Below, piece after piece: positions 16,958 to 27,148 of a stretch of DNA of 64,000 nucleotides (its first letter is position 1; the number at the start of each line of letters is the position of its first letter). The position numbers and the translations under genes were made by a program. The notes below the pieces were generated by a model, which saw only the letters and a list, made by a program, of their open reading frames with translations, did not search any database and was not told the DNA's origin. The stretch is from positions 97,098 through 161,097 of the forward strand of contig JADJJU010000011.1 in the NCBI GenBank assembly GCA_016706365.1, in the 5' to 3' direction. The stretch is from Saprospiraceae bacterium (GTDB lineage Bacteria; Bacteroidota; Bacteroidia; Chitinophagales; Saprospiraceae).

Positions 16958-18499
16958 ATGAAACTTAAAAATACTCTCCACAGATATTTTAAATCTGGAA
17001 TGTGCCTATTATTTATTATAGGCTTTTCTACGTCAATAAAAGCCCAATACCTGGAACCCTTCTCTACCCCAAACAAAGGGTATCAGATCAATTGTGTAAA
17101 TGATATCACGGCAATAAACTGGTTTTTAACACCTTGGGATCCGACAGGTACTTGCCAAACCAGCCCTCCTGATCCTACCACCGATCTCCGGGATCCCACT
17201 GATTATTTCAATACAACTGCTGCAGGCCTTCTTGAATGCATTGATCTCGATCAGGAAGTTTGCTGGGAAAGCCCGCTATTGAATATCAGCTCTGCAGGCA
17301 CCGTTTCATTTGCCGTTGACTTAGCCTGGAATGGCTTTGATGTGGATGCTGCAGGAAACAATTGTATAGGTGATTACATCAGAGTCAGTTATAGCCTTAA
17401 TGGCGGTTCATATACAATGGTACCCAATGTGGTAGGCGGAAACCCATGTGCCACTATAGCATATCCATTAAACGCCATGGGAGGGCCATTTAATTCGAGC
17501 ACAACTGTATCTCAGGGAGGAATCACTGGCACAACATTAAAAATAAGAGTATGTGTTTTTACAAATGCAAATGCAGAACTTGTTACAATAGATAATGTCA
17601 GTGTACCGCAGGCAGGAGTAACCACAGGCTGTGCTGCGCCGATTCTAAGTGCTGTCATGACGCAAGTAGGTTGCAGTAATCCCAACTCCGGAGCAATCAA
17701 CCTAAGTGTATCAGGTGGCACCCCGGGTTATACCTATGATTGGAGCAACAATGGACCACAGGCCCCTGACACTGATCTACAAGACCTCAGTGGATTAGCG
17801 ATTGGAACATACACTGTAACAGTTACAGACGCAGCATCCTGTTCAGCAACAACTGCTGTCACAGTGACCAATGCCCCGGCTATAACACGCTCCACACAAG
17901 TATTAAATACAAATTGTTCAGGAACATCAGATGGAGAAATCGACCTTCTAGTCAGCGGAGGTGTGCCGGGTTATACTTATGACTGGAGTAACAATGGTGC
18001 ACAGGCTCCTGATACTGATCCACAGGATTTATTAGGCGTCCCGACCGGAACTTATTCCGTCACAATCACTGATGCCAGTGGCTGTACTTCCACTACCAGT
18101 GCAATGGTAGGGGTTTTGCCCGAAACTGCCTATCTGGAACAATTTAATATTGCAAACAAAGGATATCTGATCGGCTTCGTTGATGACTTTTCAGCTGTAA
18201 ACTGGACATTAAGCTCCTGGACACAAACTGTGTTTGGCCGGCAGACTGAAGACTTTTTCCGGACATCCGGTGGAGCTTTAGTTGGACAAGATTTTGATCA
18301 GGACGTTTGCTGGACCAGTCCGGTTATAGACCGTAATACTGCCACTCAGTTTTCTCTTGATCTCGCCTGGACAGGATTTGATATTCAGGTAGATGAGTAT
18401 ATTAATGTAAAATACAGTATTGATGGCGGAGCATTTATCACAATACCTAATCAGGTAGGTGGAGGTACAGGCACGATTCAATATGCAGGAGGACTTTAG
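16958..18499 (+). CDS. Secreted adhesin with SprB repeats, N-terminal piece (frameshifted)
   Basis: 513 codons. A signal peptide (about residues 1-29, ending SIKAQ) is followed by a first beta-sandwich unit (LEPFSTPNKGYQINCVNDI to TIDNVSVPQAG). Two SprB-type repeats come next (NSGAINLSVSGGTPGYTYDW and DGEIDLLVSGGVPGYTYDW, each ending GTY-x-VTITDA), then a second copy of the beta-sandwich unit. The frame stops at TAG 18497-18499 inside that second unit. Comparison of the two units shows the text continuing in the -1 frame as TLDQNGSTTITRTGLTGTTL from about 18493, so one base is missing near 18490. SprB repeats are found in T9SS-exported gliding and surface adhesins. Treat 16958-19626 as one gene. 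Confidence 0.8.
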   Translation: MKLKNTLHRYFKSGMCLLFIIGFSTSIKAQYLEPFSTPNKGYQINCVNDITAINWFLTPWDPTGTCQTSPPDPTTDLRDPTDYFNTTAAGLLECIDLDQEVCWESPLLNISSAGTVSFAVDLAWNGFDVDAAGNNCIGDYIRVSYSLNGGSYTMVPNVVGGNPCATIAYPLNAMGGPFNSSTTVSQGGITGTTLKIRVCVFTNANAELVTIDNVSVPQAGVTTGCAAPILSAVMTQVGCSNPNSGAINLSVSGGTPGYTYDWSNNGPQAPDTDLQDLSGLAIGTYTVTVTDAASCSATTAVTVTNAPAITRSTQVLNTNCSGTSDGEIDLLVSGGVPGYTYDWSNNGAQAPDTDPQDLLGVPTGTYSVTITDASGCTSTTSAMVGVLPETAYLEQFNIANKGYLIGFVDDFSAVNWTLSSWTQTVFGRQTEDFFRTSGGALVGQDFDQDVCWTSPVIDRNTATQFSLDLAWTGFDIQVDEYINVKYSIDGGAFITIPNQVGGGTGTIQYAGGL

Positions 18500-19626
18500 A
18501 CCAAAATGGTTCTACAACAATTACCAGAACCGGTCTTACCGGAACCACCCTACAAATTCAGGTCTGCGGACAATTCAATGCTGATGCTGAAACCATGACT
18601 ATAGATAATGTGAGTGTTCCTGGAAGTACTACATATTGTCCCGCACCCGAGATTTCTATTACTCCCACTAATGTTACCTGCGCTGGTGGTAATAATGGAA
18701 GTATTCTGGTAACTGCAACTGGTGGTCTACAACCATATAATGTGAGCTGGAGCGGGGCGAGCAGTGGAAATCCGGGAGGAACGGAAATTGTTAGCTCAGG
18801 CGGAATGTACAATATCACGAATCTTGTGACAGGCATGTACAATGTCACTGTTACTGATGCAAATTCACTAACTGCCGTCGCCAATACCACACTTATTGCT
18901 CTGAATCCTGCAGAAAATGCAGCCTTTGCTTATCCCCTATCCGGTTATTGCCGTGCAGGATCTGACCCTCTTCCTCAAATATATGGTAATACAGGAGGTA
19001 CATTTACTGCACCAGTGCAAGTCAGTATAAACCCGGTAAATGGTCTTATTGATGTATCAGCAAGCACAGCAGGAGGGCCATATAATATTACATATACTAC
19101 TAATGGACCATGTCCTGCAATGATGACTTTTGCTGTAACAATCGTGAATTGTCAACCCGGAGCAAGCTTGAGCGATAATATTATTATTGACAATGGAGCT
19201 CTTGCTAAAGCCGATCCGGGAGATCGGATCCGGCTTGCCGCCACCATCAGCAATACTCAAACCGCCAATTATGAAGGGATGCAAATTACGCTCAATAATG
19301 ATCCTCGTGTAACTTTTGTGAATAATTCATTCAAAACAACACCAGTTGCTGTTGATGATGCCTACAATAGCGTTCAAAATACTCTTCTGACGATTTTAGT
19401 AGCTAATGGGCTTATTACCAATGACTTCGATGAAAACAAACCAGGATTAAGTGTAACTTCCTTCAATTCAATGAGCGTCGCAGGGGGAACAGTAGTAGTA
19501 AATCCAAATGGCAGTTTTACTTATAACCCGCCAAATGGTTTTACAGGTAATGATAGCTTTAATTATACTATCACTGACTCAGATTTACAAACAAATTCAG
19601 CTACAGTAAAAATCAGAGTACAATGA
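18493..19626 (+). CDS. Secreted adhesin, C-terminal piece (SprB repeat, cadherin-like domain)
   Basis: Continuation of the 16958 gene after a one-base loss; a naive start would be ATG 18595. It completes the second beta-sandwich unit (ETMTIDNVSVPGS), then carries a third SprB-like repeat (NNGSILVTATGGLQPYNVSW). Next come a DUF11-like stretch (ADPGDRIRLAATISNTQTAN) and a cadherin-like/tandem-95 domain (NSVQNTLLTILVANGLITND to NDSFNYTITDSD). It ends IRVQ without any T9SS C-terminal sorting domain, which is odd for a protein of this build. The stop TGA overlaps the next frame as ATGA (19623-19626). The missing sorting domain and the overlap suggest that this and the following frame once formed a single giant protein. 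Confidence 0.75.
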   Translation, partial: TLDQNGSTTITRTGLTGTTLQIQVCGQFNADAETMTIDNVSVPGSTTYCPAPEISITPTNVTCAGGNNGSILVTATGGLQPYNVSWSGASSGNPGGTEIVSSGGMYNITNLVTGMYNVTVTDANSLTAVANTTLIALNPAENAAFAYPLSGYCRAGSDPLPQIYGNTGGTFTAPVQVSINPVNGLIDVSASTAGGPYNITYTTNGPCPAMMTFAVTIVNCQPGASLSDNIIIDNGALAKADPGDRIRLAATISNTQTANYEGMQITLNNDPRVTFVNNSFKTTPVAVDDAYNSVQNTLLTILVANGLITNDFDENKPGLSVTSFNSMSVAGGTVVVNPNGSFTYNPPNGFTGNDSFNYTITDSDLQTNSATVKIRVQ

Positions 19627-19763
19627 AAAATCAACATAAAAATCCAAAGTGCAAAAGTATCAAGAATGCAATTTTAAAAACCAAGCTCCTGAATTGGATT
19701 AAAAATATAAATTTCATGCTTCCATTAAAACCTTACCTATTTGATTATAAGAGCTCATCTAAA

Positions 19764-22700
19764 ATGGGTATTTCAATCTTATTGTTGTGTCTAATTTGGA
19801 CTGACATTCAGGCCCAAACCTATCCAGTACCGGGATTTACACTTCCTGCAGGTAAAACCATTGTCATTACCTATGAAGTAGATGTCAATGCCAACTCATG
19901 CCCTACTGGTACTTTACCCACCCAAAATATAAGTAATCAAAGCAACGTGTCAGGTTCTAATTTTGCTACAGTACAGACGGATGATCCGGATATGGCTGGT
20001 GCATCTAATCCAACACTTACTCCCTTTAGCTCATTGAGTTTAGGAAATCTTGTCTATCAGGACAATAATCGCAACAGTGTATTTGATGCTGGTGATGCAG
20101 GAATAAATGGTGTTTTATTAAATCTGTATTTGGACAATGGTGATGGTATACTTTCAATATTGGATGGTGCTCCTTTAACCAACAGCACAACAGCCGGAGG
20201 TGGCTTATATTCCTTTTCTGTCTGTCCGGGTATTTATATTGTAGAGGTGGCTGCTTCCAATTTTCTCCCCGGTGGTACCTTGTATGATAATGGCCTGATG
20301 GCGGCATTAGTCAGCAGTCCCCTTACTTCTCCAGCCGACCCGGATTTTAGTGATACCGATAACGACGACAACGGTAATCCAGTTACCGGTTTTGGCGTAG
20401 CCTCGGCAACCTTTTCGATGGCCTATGGCACGGAGCCTGACGGCGTCGATATGAATACCAATAATCGCGTCGATTTTGGTTTCAAAACTCCCACCACCGT
20501 TACGATCAATGATGTGACCATGCAGGAGAATACTGGGGGCGGTACTACCAACTTTAACTTTACGATTACACGGAACGATAATTCGGAAGCATTCAACCTT
20601 ACGGTTAATTCAGCCGACGGCACGGCTGTCAGCCCCTCGGATTTTACTGCTATTTCAGGCGCAACTCTTTCGTTCTTTGGAGGGGGCTCTTTCACACAAA
20701 ACTTAACTGTGCTGGTGAATCAGGATAACATCGTGGAAGCCAATGAAACGTTTACGATATTGTTGAGTGGCGCACCGGCAAGTGTGCTTATCACTGATGG
20801 CTCAGGACTCGGCACAATCACGAACGATGATGCCTCTGTAGTAACACTTACAGGTACACAATCACTTAACGAAGGGGCCGGTGGTGCAACGACAGATTTT
20901 ACATTTCAGGCTTCTTTGAACAATCCGGTTCAGGGTGGTTTTACGATTGCCTACAACACTAATGACGGTTCGGCACAAATAATTGATTCTGACTATTCTG
21001 ATAATGATAATTCTATCATTTTTACCGGTACAGCAGGTGAAAGTCATGATATAACAGTTGTCGTCAATGATGATAATAAAGTTGAAATTAATGAGACATT
21101 TACAGTGTCACTGGGTGCCATATCAGGCGCTCCTGCAGGAGTAAGCAGCGCGGGCTCTCCTCAGACAGGAACGATTTTGAATGATGATAGTGCAGTAGTC
21201 ACTTTATCCGTTGGGGGAGCTGGAAATATGCTGAATGAAGGAAATGCCGGACCAACGAATTTTGTCTATAATGTTACCTTAAATAATCCTGTCCAGGGTG
21301 GATTTACTATTGCATATTCCAGCGATGATGGAACTGCCACTTTAGCAGATAACGATTACATTAATAATGATGCCTCTTTAATTTTTGCCGGAACTGCCGG
21401 AGAAATACAAAATATTACCATTCAGGCTAATGGCGATTTGAAAGTGGAGGCAAATGAGACGTTCACAGTAAATTTGGGTGCTATAACGCTTGCCCCTGCC
21501 GGTGTAACTTCAGCAGGCTCTCCTCAATCGGGAACTATTCTAAATGATGATTCTGCTACTGTTACTTTAACTGGGGGAGGTGCTGCAAATGAAGGAAATA
21601 CAGGTACGACTCCAAGGGTGTTTACAGCAACTTTGAATAATCCTGTTCAGGGTGGTTTCTCAATTTCTTATGCAACAACAGATGGAACAGCCACCACAGC
21701 TGATAGTGACTATGCAGATAATGACGGTCCGGATCTGGTTTTTGCCGGGACTGCTAATGAAACTGAATTGATTACAGTGCTGGTCAATGGCGATTTGAAA
21801 GTAGAAGCAAATGAAACTTTTACAGTAACGCTTGGAACAATTTCAGGAGCCCCGGCTGGTGTGACAGTGGGTGGAACAGCTCAAACAGGAACGATTTCAA
21901 ATGATGAAATTGACTTCGGAGATGCCCCGGATCCTGCTTATCCAACATTACTCGCATCTAATGGTGCAAGACATAACACTATTTTAGGATTTCATTTAGG
22001 GGCAACAATTGATGGAGACCTGGATGCACAACAAAGTGCAATGGCTAACGGCGATGGAGCAGATGAAGATGGAGTGACACTTCCAGCTGTCATGGTTACA
22101 GGAACAACTGCTGATATTGTAGTGAATGCAACGTCAATTGGACTTCTTAATGCATGGGTTGATTTCAATGACAATGGATCATGGGCTGATCCCGGAGAGC
22201 AGATATTTACAAATACACCTTTGGTTGCAGGCAATAATAATCTTTCATTTGCTGTTCCTCCGGGTGCAGTTGTAGGTACTTCATTTGCAAGATTTAGACT
22301 GTCAAGTGCTTCAGGTTTATCTTTCACAGGCGCAGCTGCAGATGGTGAAGTAGAAGATTATCAGGTAAATATTCTTAATAACCAGTTCTCAATTGACAAT
22401 CCAATAGTTACAGAAGGAGATGCCGGAACAACCACAATGACTTTTACCGTAAGCAGAACCACAAACGCCAATGATTCTTCCGTTGATTTTGACATCACAG
22501 GGGGAACAGCCACTTCTGGAACAGATTATACAAGCATACCAGGTGCAACTATTAATTTTCTGACCGGAGGCTCACTTACTGAAACCATAGAGATTACTGT
22601 CAATGGAGATATAGTTGTTGAGGATAATGAGACGATTATTATCACTTTGAGCAATCCTGTAAATGGTGGTCTTGGCACAAATCCCGGAACTGGTACCATC

Positions 22701-25700
22701 AACAACGATGATTCTGCAACAATAACTCTAAGTGGTGGTGACTCCCAAAATGAAGGTGCTAGTTTCACAATGACAGCCACTTTGAGTGCGCCGGTGCAGG
22801 GTGGGTTTACTGTCGCATATGCAAGCAATGATGGAACTGCAACAACAGCAAATAATGATTATGCCAATAATGACGGTAGCCTTGTTTTTGCCGGAAATAC
22901 AAATGAAACTCAAACATTTATAATTGCAAGCAATGTTGATAACACCGTTGAATTGGATGAAACATTTACGGCAACTCTCGGTGCAATTAGTGGTACTTCT
23001 GCTGTTCAAATAGCAGCGATATCTATTGCAGGTTCTCCGCAAACTGATACTATCTTAAATAATGATGCTGCCGTAGTGAATTTGGTCGGTAATTACACGG
23101 AAGAGGAATCCTTTTCTCCACATAACTTCACTGTGTCTCTCAGTAACCCTGTGGACGTTCCTGTAACTGTTTTGTTCTCTACAGCAGATAATACAGCATT
23201 TGCCTCTGATAATGACTATGTAGCTGTTTCTAATCAAACGGTAACATTCCCCGCTAATACGACTACAGCACAGTTCGTACCGGTTACAATCGTTAATGAC
23301 AATAAGGTTGAGACAGATGAAATTTACAATGTTTCAATTAATACGCTAAATGCAAGCAGCCGAAATGTGGTCATAGGTACGAGTACAGCCATTGGTACAA
23401 TTGAGAATGAAGACCAATCTGTGGTAACCTTAAGTGGAGGTGTAACATGGACTGAAGGCAATTCGGGAACAATTGCCTACGTATTTACAGCAACATTATT
23501 AAACCCTGTTCAGGGTGGACTTACTGTGAATTATACTACTAATGATGGTACTGCTATGCTTTCAGACAACGATTATGTCAATAACGATGGTTCAATTGGT
23601 TTTGCAGGGACCATGGGTGAATCGCATAATATTACTGTATTAGTAAATGGAGATCTCAATATTGAATTTGTTGAAAACTTTAATGTTGCCATTAATAGTT
23701 TGAGTAGTGTGATAAATCCTCCTGCTGTTTTTATAGCCGGATCACCTCAGACGGGAACGATCCTGAATGATGAGCAGGATTGGGGAGATGCACCGGACAC
23801 ATATAGCACAATTTCTGCTCCAAGTAATGGAGCAAGGCATGGCACAGAACCCGGAGCTTTGCGTTTGGGTGCAACCATCGATGCAGATTTGGATGGTCAG
23901 CCAAATGCCACAGCCACAGGCGACGGTGCAGACGAAGATGGGGTCACTTTGCCTTCGGCAATAGTAATTAATACTACCGCAAATATTACAGTCAATGCTT
24001 CAGGTGCAGGTCTTATTAATGCCTGGGTAGATTACAATTTAAATGGGAATTGGACCGATCCCGGAGAACAAATATTTACAAATCAAGCAGTTGTCGCCGG
24101 GAATAATGCATTAAGTTTCCCTGTACCGGGTGGTGCTACTTTAGGTAATTCATTTGCAAGATTCAGACTTTCAACTGCTTCCGGTCTCTCATTCACCGGC
24201 TATACTCCGAATGGTGAGGTTGAAGATTATGCAATTGAAATAGTAAACACTCAATTTTCCATCAGTGACCCTATGGTCACAGAAGGAAATGCCGGAACAG
24301 TTAATTTGGTGTATGAAGTGAGCAGAAATGTGAATGTAAATGATTGTTCAGTAAACTTCATAGTTTCAGGAGGAACTGCTTCTCAGGGTGATTTTGATTT
24401 CCAGAATCTACCATCAGATATCTTAAATTTCAGTGCAGGTGGAGCATTTTCTCAAACTATTACTATAGTTGTAAATGGTGATAATAAGGTGGAATTGGAT
24501 GAAACTGTAGAAATCGCCTTATATAATCCTGTGGATGCAGGAATCCTTGATGGTCTGGGAGTTGGAACAATCGTAAATGATGATGCAGCGACTGTCACAA
24601 TCACTAATCCTTCAATAATTGAAGGAGACGCAGGAACTTCCAATCTTGTGTTTACTGTAATGCTCAATAATCCTGTTGACGCTGCTGTCGACATAGATGC
24701 TGCAACTTTGGATGGACTGGCTACCCTTGCAAATTTAGACTATGTCGACTTCGACGAAACCATAACGATATTAGCCAATACACTTTCACAAACTGCAACA
24801 GTACTGATTAATGGAGATTGTACAATTGAACCAAATGAAAACTTCTCACTTGAACTTAGTAATATTGCTGCAAGCGGAAGAAATGTTATTTTCAGTGGAG
24901 GTGGTGCTTCACTTCAGGGAACAGGTACTATTCTGAATGATGATGTTTTACCAGTAATCTCATGTCTGGCTGAAGATAGTTACAATACCAATTTAGGTAC
25001 ATGTGACGCCACAATTATGCTTGATTTGCCGACAGTTGTAACTTCCTGTGGTACATTAATTTTAGAATTTCGATATCGTTCTATCGATGATTTGAATGTT
25101 CCGACAGGGCCATTTACTGCTTATATACCTTCTTCAGGGAACACCATCACTATTGCGAAAAACAGGTATGAAATACAATGGCGGATTACAGATGGATCAG
25201 GTTCTACTAACTGCAGTCAATATATTGAGATATTTGATTTGGAGAATCCAAGTATTATTTGTCCGGGTTCGCAAACATTAAATTTAGATGGTGATTGTGA
25301 GGCCATTTTACCAAATTATACAAGTTTGGCCACAAACGATGATAATTGTGGCGGAAATGTAGTTGTTCAATTAGCTGCGCCGGGAACCACAGTTTCGCAA
25401 ACAGGTACTGAATTAATTACTTTGACTGTCACAGATGAAAATGGAAATTCGAATTCCTGCACTTTCAATGTCTCTAAAATCGATGCCATTCCACCTGTGG
25501 TGGTTTGTCAAAATGATACTGTGAATTTCAATGGAGAAACTACTCTTATTCTTACACCTTCTGATTTTGTAACTGCTACAGATAATTGCGGAATTGACAC
25601 AATTGCTGCTTCACCTTCAACTGTCAATATCAGTCAACTTGGTCAAACTATACCTGTTACATTGACTGTTACAGATTTAAGTGGAAACTCTTCAAGCTGT

Positions 25701-26582
25701 GTAAGCCAGGTGACCATCGGAGGCTTACCTCCGGGTTGGAGTCAGAATGAGAATGGTGTGAATTGTGAGGATGGAAACAATGTGGAATACCAACCTTCCA
25801 CCCAAATTTGGACGATGAGCAGTACCGGATGTTTTTACGGACCTCCATTCACAAGTGATGAATTAGCATATGCACAATATACACTTTGTGGAAATGGACA
25901 GATCGTTGCTCAGGTGACTGGTATTTCCGGCAGTGGACTCGGATGGGCTGGAGTATCAATGAGAGAAAGCACAGCTGCCGGTTCTAAAAAAGTACAGCTG
26001 ACAACTAATCTCAGTAATTTTTCTAAACGAGAGGTGAGATCTGTGACAGGAGGGGCTTCTATTCCTCAGCAATTTAATTCCCTAAATCGATACTGGTTGA
26101 AAATTGTGCGCACAGGTAATCAATTCGTGGGATATACATCACCAAATGGAGTTACCTGGTATAATGTAATGGCAGTAACTGTGCCTATGAATTCATGCAT
26201 CCAGCTCGGTTTAGTACTTACAAACTACAATACAAGTGGAACTGTAAATGCCACTTTTGCCAATGTAAGTACTGTAGGCAGTTCAGTTCCTTTGGCTGAT
26301 ATTCCATCAAATCTTGTCCAGGTTCCTGATTACGAATATTCTGTATATCCTAATCCAAGTAATGGAAAAATTCTGGTGGATTTAGGCGATTATGTGAACA
26401 AGGAGGTTCGACTTGAATTGGTAGATACTTATGGAAGAATTGTGTTTGTGAAAAATTTGGATGTTGCAGTTGGAACTGAAAACATAGATCTGAATTCATT
26501 TACGAATGGAATTTACTTCCTGAAAGCAAGATCTCCCGGAATACCGGACAATATAAAGAAGGTCATTTTGTTAAAAAATTAG
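19764..26582 (+). CDS. Giant T9SS adhesin with ten Calx-beta and two GEVED domains
   Basis: The frame opens with ATG 19623, but MGISILLLCLIWTDIQAQ at ATG 19764 gives a normal signal peptide, so 19764 is preferred (2,272 residues; positions below count from 19623). Domain order: SdrD B-like (about 136-288); Calx-beta 1-4 (about 289-760); GEVED 1 (about 762-920, WGDAP/GEVEDY type); Calx-beta 5-8; GEVED 2 (about 1385-1540); Calx-beta 9-10; HYR-like modules (about 1779-2030); a lectin-like/DUF1349-like segment (about 2036-2230); T9SS type A sorting domain (from YSVYPNPSNGK, about 2238). Many blades share EANETFTV-LGAISGAP and GTI-NDD blocks with Ca-binding acidic residues. It should be a Ca-stabilised surface adhesin. 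A strong terminator follows. Confidence 0.85.
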   Translation: MGISILLLCLIWTDIQAQTYPVPGFTLPAGKTIVITYEVDVNANSCPTGTLPTQNISNQSNVSGSNFATVQTDDPDMAGASNPTLTPFSSLSLGNLVYQDNNRNSVFDAGDAGINGVLLNLYLDNGDGILSILDGAPLTNSTTAGGGLYSFSVCPGIYIVEVAASNFLPGGTLYDNGLMAALVSSPLTSPADPDFSDTDNDDNGNPVTGFGVASATFSMAYGTEPDGVDMNTNNRVDFGFKTPTTVTINDVTMQENTGGGTTNFNFTITRNDNSEAFNLTVNSADGTAVSPSDFTAISGATLSFFGGGSFTQNLTVLVNQDNIVEANETFTILLSGAPASVLITDGSGLGTITNDDASVVTLTGTQSLNEGAGGATTDFTFQASLNNPVQGGFTIAYNTNDGSAQIIDSDYSDNDNSIIFTGTAGESHDITVVVNDDNKVEINETFTVSLGAISGAPAGVSSAGSPQTGTILNDDSAVVTLSVGGAGNMLNEGNAGPTNFVYNVTLNNPVQGGFTIAYSSDDGTATLADNDYINNDASLIFAGTAGEIQNITIQANGDLKVEANETFTVNLGAITLAPAGVTSAGSPQSGTILNDDSATVTLTGGGAANEGNTGTTPRVFTATLNNPVQGGFSISYATTDGTATTADSDYADNDGPDLVFAGTANETELITVLVNGDLKVEANETFTVTLGTISGAPAGVTVGGTAQTGTISNDEIDFGDAPDPAYPTLLASNGARHNTILGFHLGATIDGDLDAQQSAMANGDGADEDGVTLPAVMVTGTTADIVVNATSIGLLNAWVDFNDNGSWADPGEQIFTNTPLVAGNNNLSFAVPPGAVVGTSFARFRLSSASGLSFTGAAADGEVEDYQVNILNNQFSIDNPIVTEGDAGTTTMTFTVSRTTNANDSSVDFDITGGTATSGTDYTSIPGATINFLTGGSLTETIEITVNGDIVVEDNETIIITLSNPVNGGLGTNPGTGTINNDDSATITLSGGDSQNEGASFTMTATLSAPVQGGFTVAYASNDGTATTANNDYANNDGSLVFAGNTNETQTFIIASNVDNTVELDETFTATLGAISGTSAVQIAAISIAGSPQTDTILNNDAAVVNLVGNYTEEESFSPHNFTVSLSNPVDVPVTVLFSTADNTAFASDNDYVAVSNQTVTFPANTTTAQFVPVTIVNDNKVETDEIYNVSINTLNASSRNVVIGTSTAIGTIENEDQSVVTLSGGVTWTEGNSGTIAYVFTATLLNPVQGGLTVNYTTNDGTAMLSDNDYVNNDGSIGFAGTMGESHNITVLVNGDLNIEFVENFNVAINSLSSVINPPAVFIAGSPQTGTILNDEQDWGDAPDTYSTISAPSNGARHGTEPGALRLGATIDADLDGQPNATATGDGADEDGVTLPSAIVINTTANITVNASGAGLINAWVDYNLNGNWTDPGEQIFTNQAVVAGNNALSFPVPGGATLGNSFARFRLSTASGLSFTGYTPNGEVEDYAIEIVNTQFSISDPMVTEGNAGTVNLVYEVSRNVNVNDCSVNFIVSGGTASQGDFDFQNLPSDILNFSAGGAFSQTITIVVNGDNKVELDETVEIALYNPVDAGILDGLGVGTIVNDDAATVTITNPSIIEGDAGTSNLVFTVMLNNPVDAAVDIDAATLDGLATLANLDYVDFDETITILANTLSQTATVLINGDCTIEPNENFSLELSNIAASGRNVIFSGGGASLQGTGTILNDDVLPVISCLAEDSYNTNLGTCDATIMLDLPTVVTSCGTLILEFRYRSIDDLNVPTGPFTAYIPSSGNTITIAKNRYEIQWRITDGSGSTNCSQYIEIFDLENPSIICPGSQTLNLDGDCEAILPNYTSLATNDDNCGGNVVVQLAAPGTTVSQTGTELITLTVTDENGNSNSCTFNVSKIDAIPPVVVCQNDTVNFNGETTLILTPSDFVTATDNCGIDTIAASPSTVNISQLGQTIPVTLTVTDLSGNSSSCVSQVTIGGLPPGWSQNENGVNCEDGNNVEYQPSTQIWTMSSTGCFYGPPFTSDELAYAQYTLCGNGQIVAQVTGISGSGLGWAGVSMRESTAAGSKKVQLTTNLSNFSKREVRSVTGGASIPQQFNSLNRYWLKIVRTGNQFVGYTSPNGVTWYNVMAVTVPMNSCIQLGLVLTNYNTSGTVNATFANVSTVGSSVPLADIPSNLVQVPDYEYSVYPNPSNGKILVDLGDYVNKEVRLELVDTYGRIVFVKNLDVAVGTENIDLNSFTNGIYFLKARSPGIPDNIKKVILLKN

Positions 26583-26600
26583 ACAAGCTTTAGCCATATA

Positions 26601-26637
26601 AAATAGCCCGGAACTACTTGTCCGGGCTATTTTTATT
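26601..26637 (+). terminator. Rho-independent terminator of adhesin locus
   Basis: A perfect 12-bp stem AAATAGCCCGGA (26601-26612) / TCCGGGCTATTT (26621-26632) with an 8-nt loop, directly followed by a T-rich tail (TTATTTAT). It lies 18 bp after the adhesin stop codon. Confidence 0.9.
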
Positions 26638-26714
26638 TATAGTAAAAGTTAATTAAATGCAATTCAATGTTGTGCTGGCAATTTGGTCCTGCAAATTGAT
26701 TCCAACCTTTTGTT

Positions 26715-26965
26715 GAACACCTACGGAGTTCTTCATTAGATACACACTTACCCTGGGCTGCTCTTCGTTTGTCCGGGGTTATCCATGTTTAATGCCTTCC
26801 GGCATTCTATCAACTAGCTTGTCTTTTATCTTCCATCTGTCCAATAATCAAACTTGCGTCACATCTGTTTAAAAACTCCGCAAGGAGTTTAATTTGGATA
26901 ACCCCGGGCAAGTAAAACGCAGCCCGGGGTGAGCAGACTCCCCGCTTCGAACACCGTAGGTGTTC
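26715..26965. repeat. 251-bp repeat element with 71-bp imperfect inverted arms
   Basis: The left arm 26715-26785 and the reverse complement of the right arm 26895-26965 are both 71 bp and match at about 48 positions. The outermost 12 and innermost 13 bases are identical and the middle is diverged. Nested inside are the palindrome GAACACCGTAGGTGTTC (26949-26965), its near-copy at 26715-26731, and the hairpin AAACTCC-GCAA-GGAGTTT (26873-26890). The central block with TTTAATGCCTTCCGGC (from 26787) also occurs at 3851-4043, in the same order relative to the right arm. There is no open frame of substance. The structure resembles a MITE or REP-type element; no target-site duplication is obvious. 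Confidence 0.7.
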
Positions 26966-27090
26966 AATATCTTATAAACCCTGCAAGTCACCCGAACAAA
27001 TGCAAGCCCCGGGTAGGTGATACCACAGAATCGTTTTGGACAATAAAGCGTTGAGGACCTGAAAGAATCTAAAATTAACTTGTCCCCAAT

Positions 27091-27104
27091 CCCAAAGCTT
27101 TGGG
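27091..27104. repeat. Palindrome CCCAAAGCTTTGGG
   Basis: A perfect 14-bp palindrome just downstream of the minus-strand FG-GAP gene. The same palindrome, extended to 18 bp (TTCCCAAAGCTTTGGGAA), occurs at 42127-42144, and a degenerate form lies near 45,050. It looks like a short dispersed element. Confidence 0.5.
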
Positions 27105-27148
27105 GAAGGATTACAAAACGAAAACTTTCTACTCCTTTCGAACTCATG

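Noticed and set aside
20500..24950. CRISPR-like spaced repeats
   Set aside because: The recurrent DNA words encode Calx-beta domain motifs in one frame at about 350-bp spacing; no short direct repeats with unique spacers and no cas genes.
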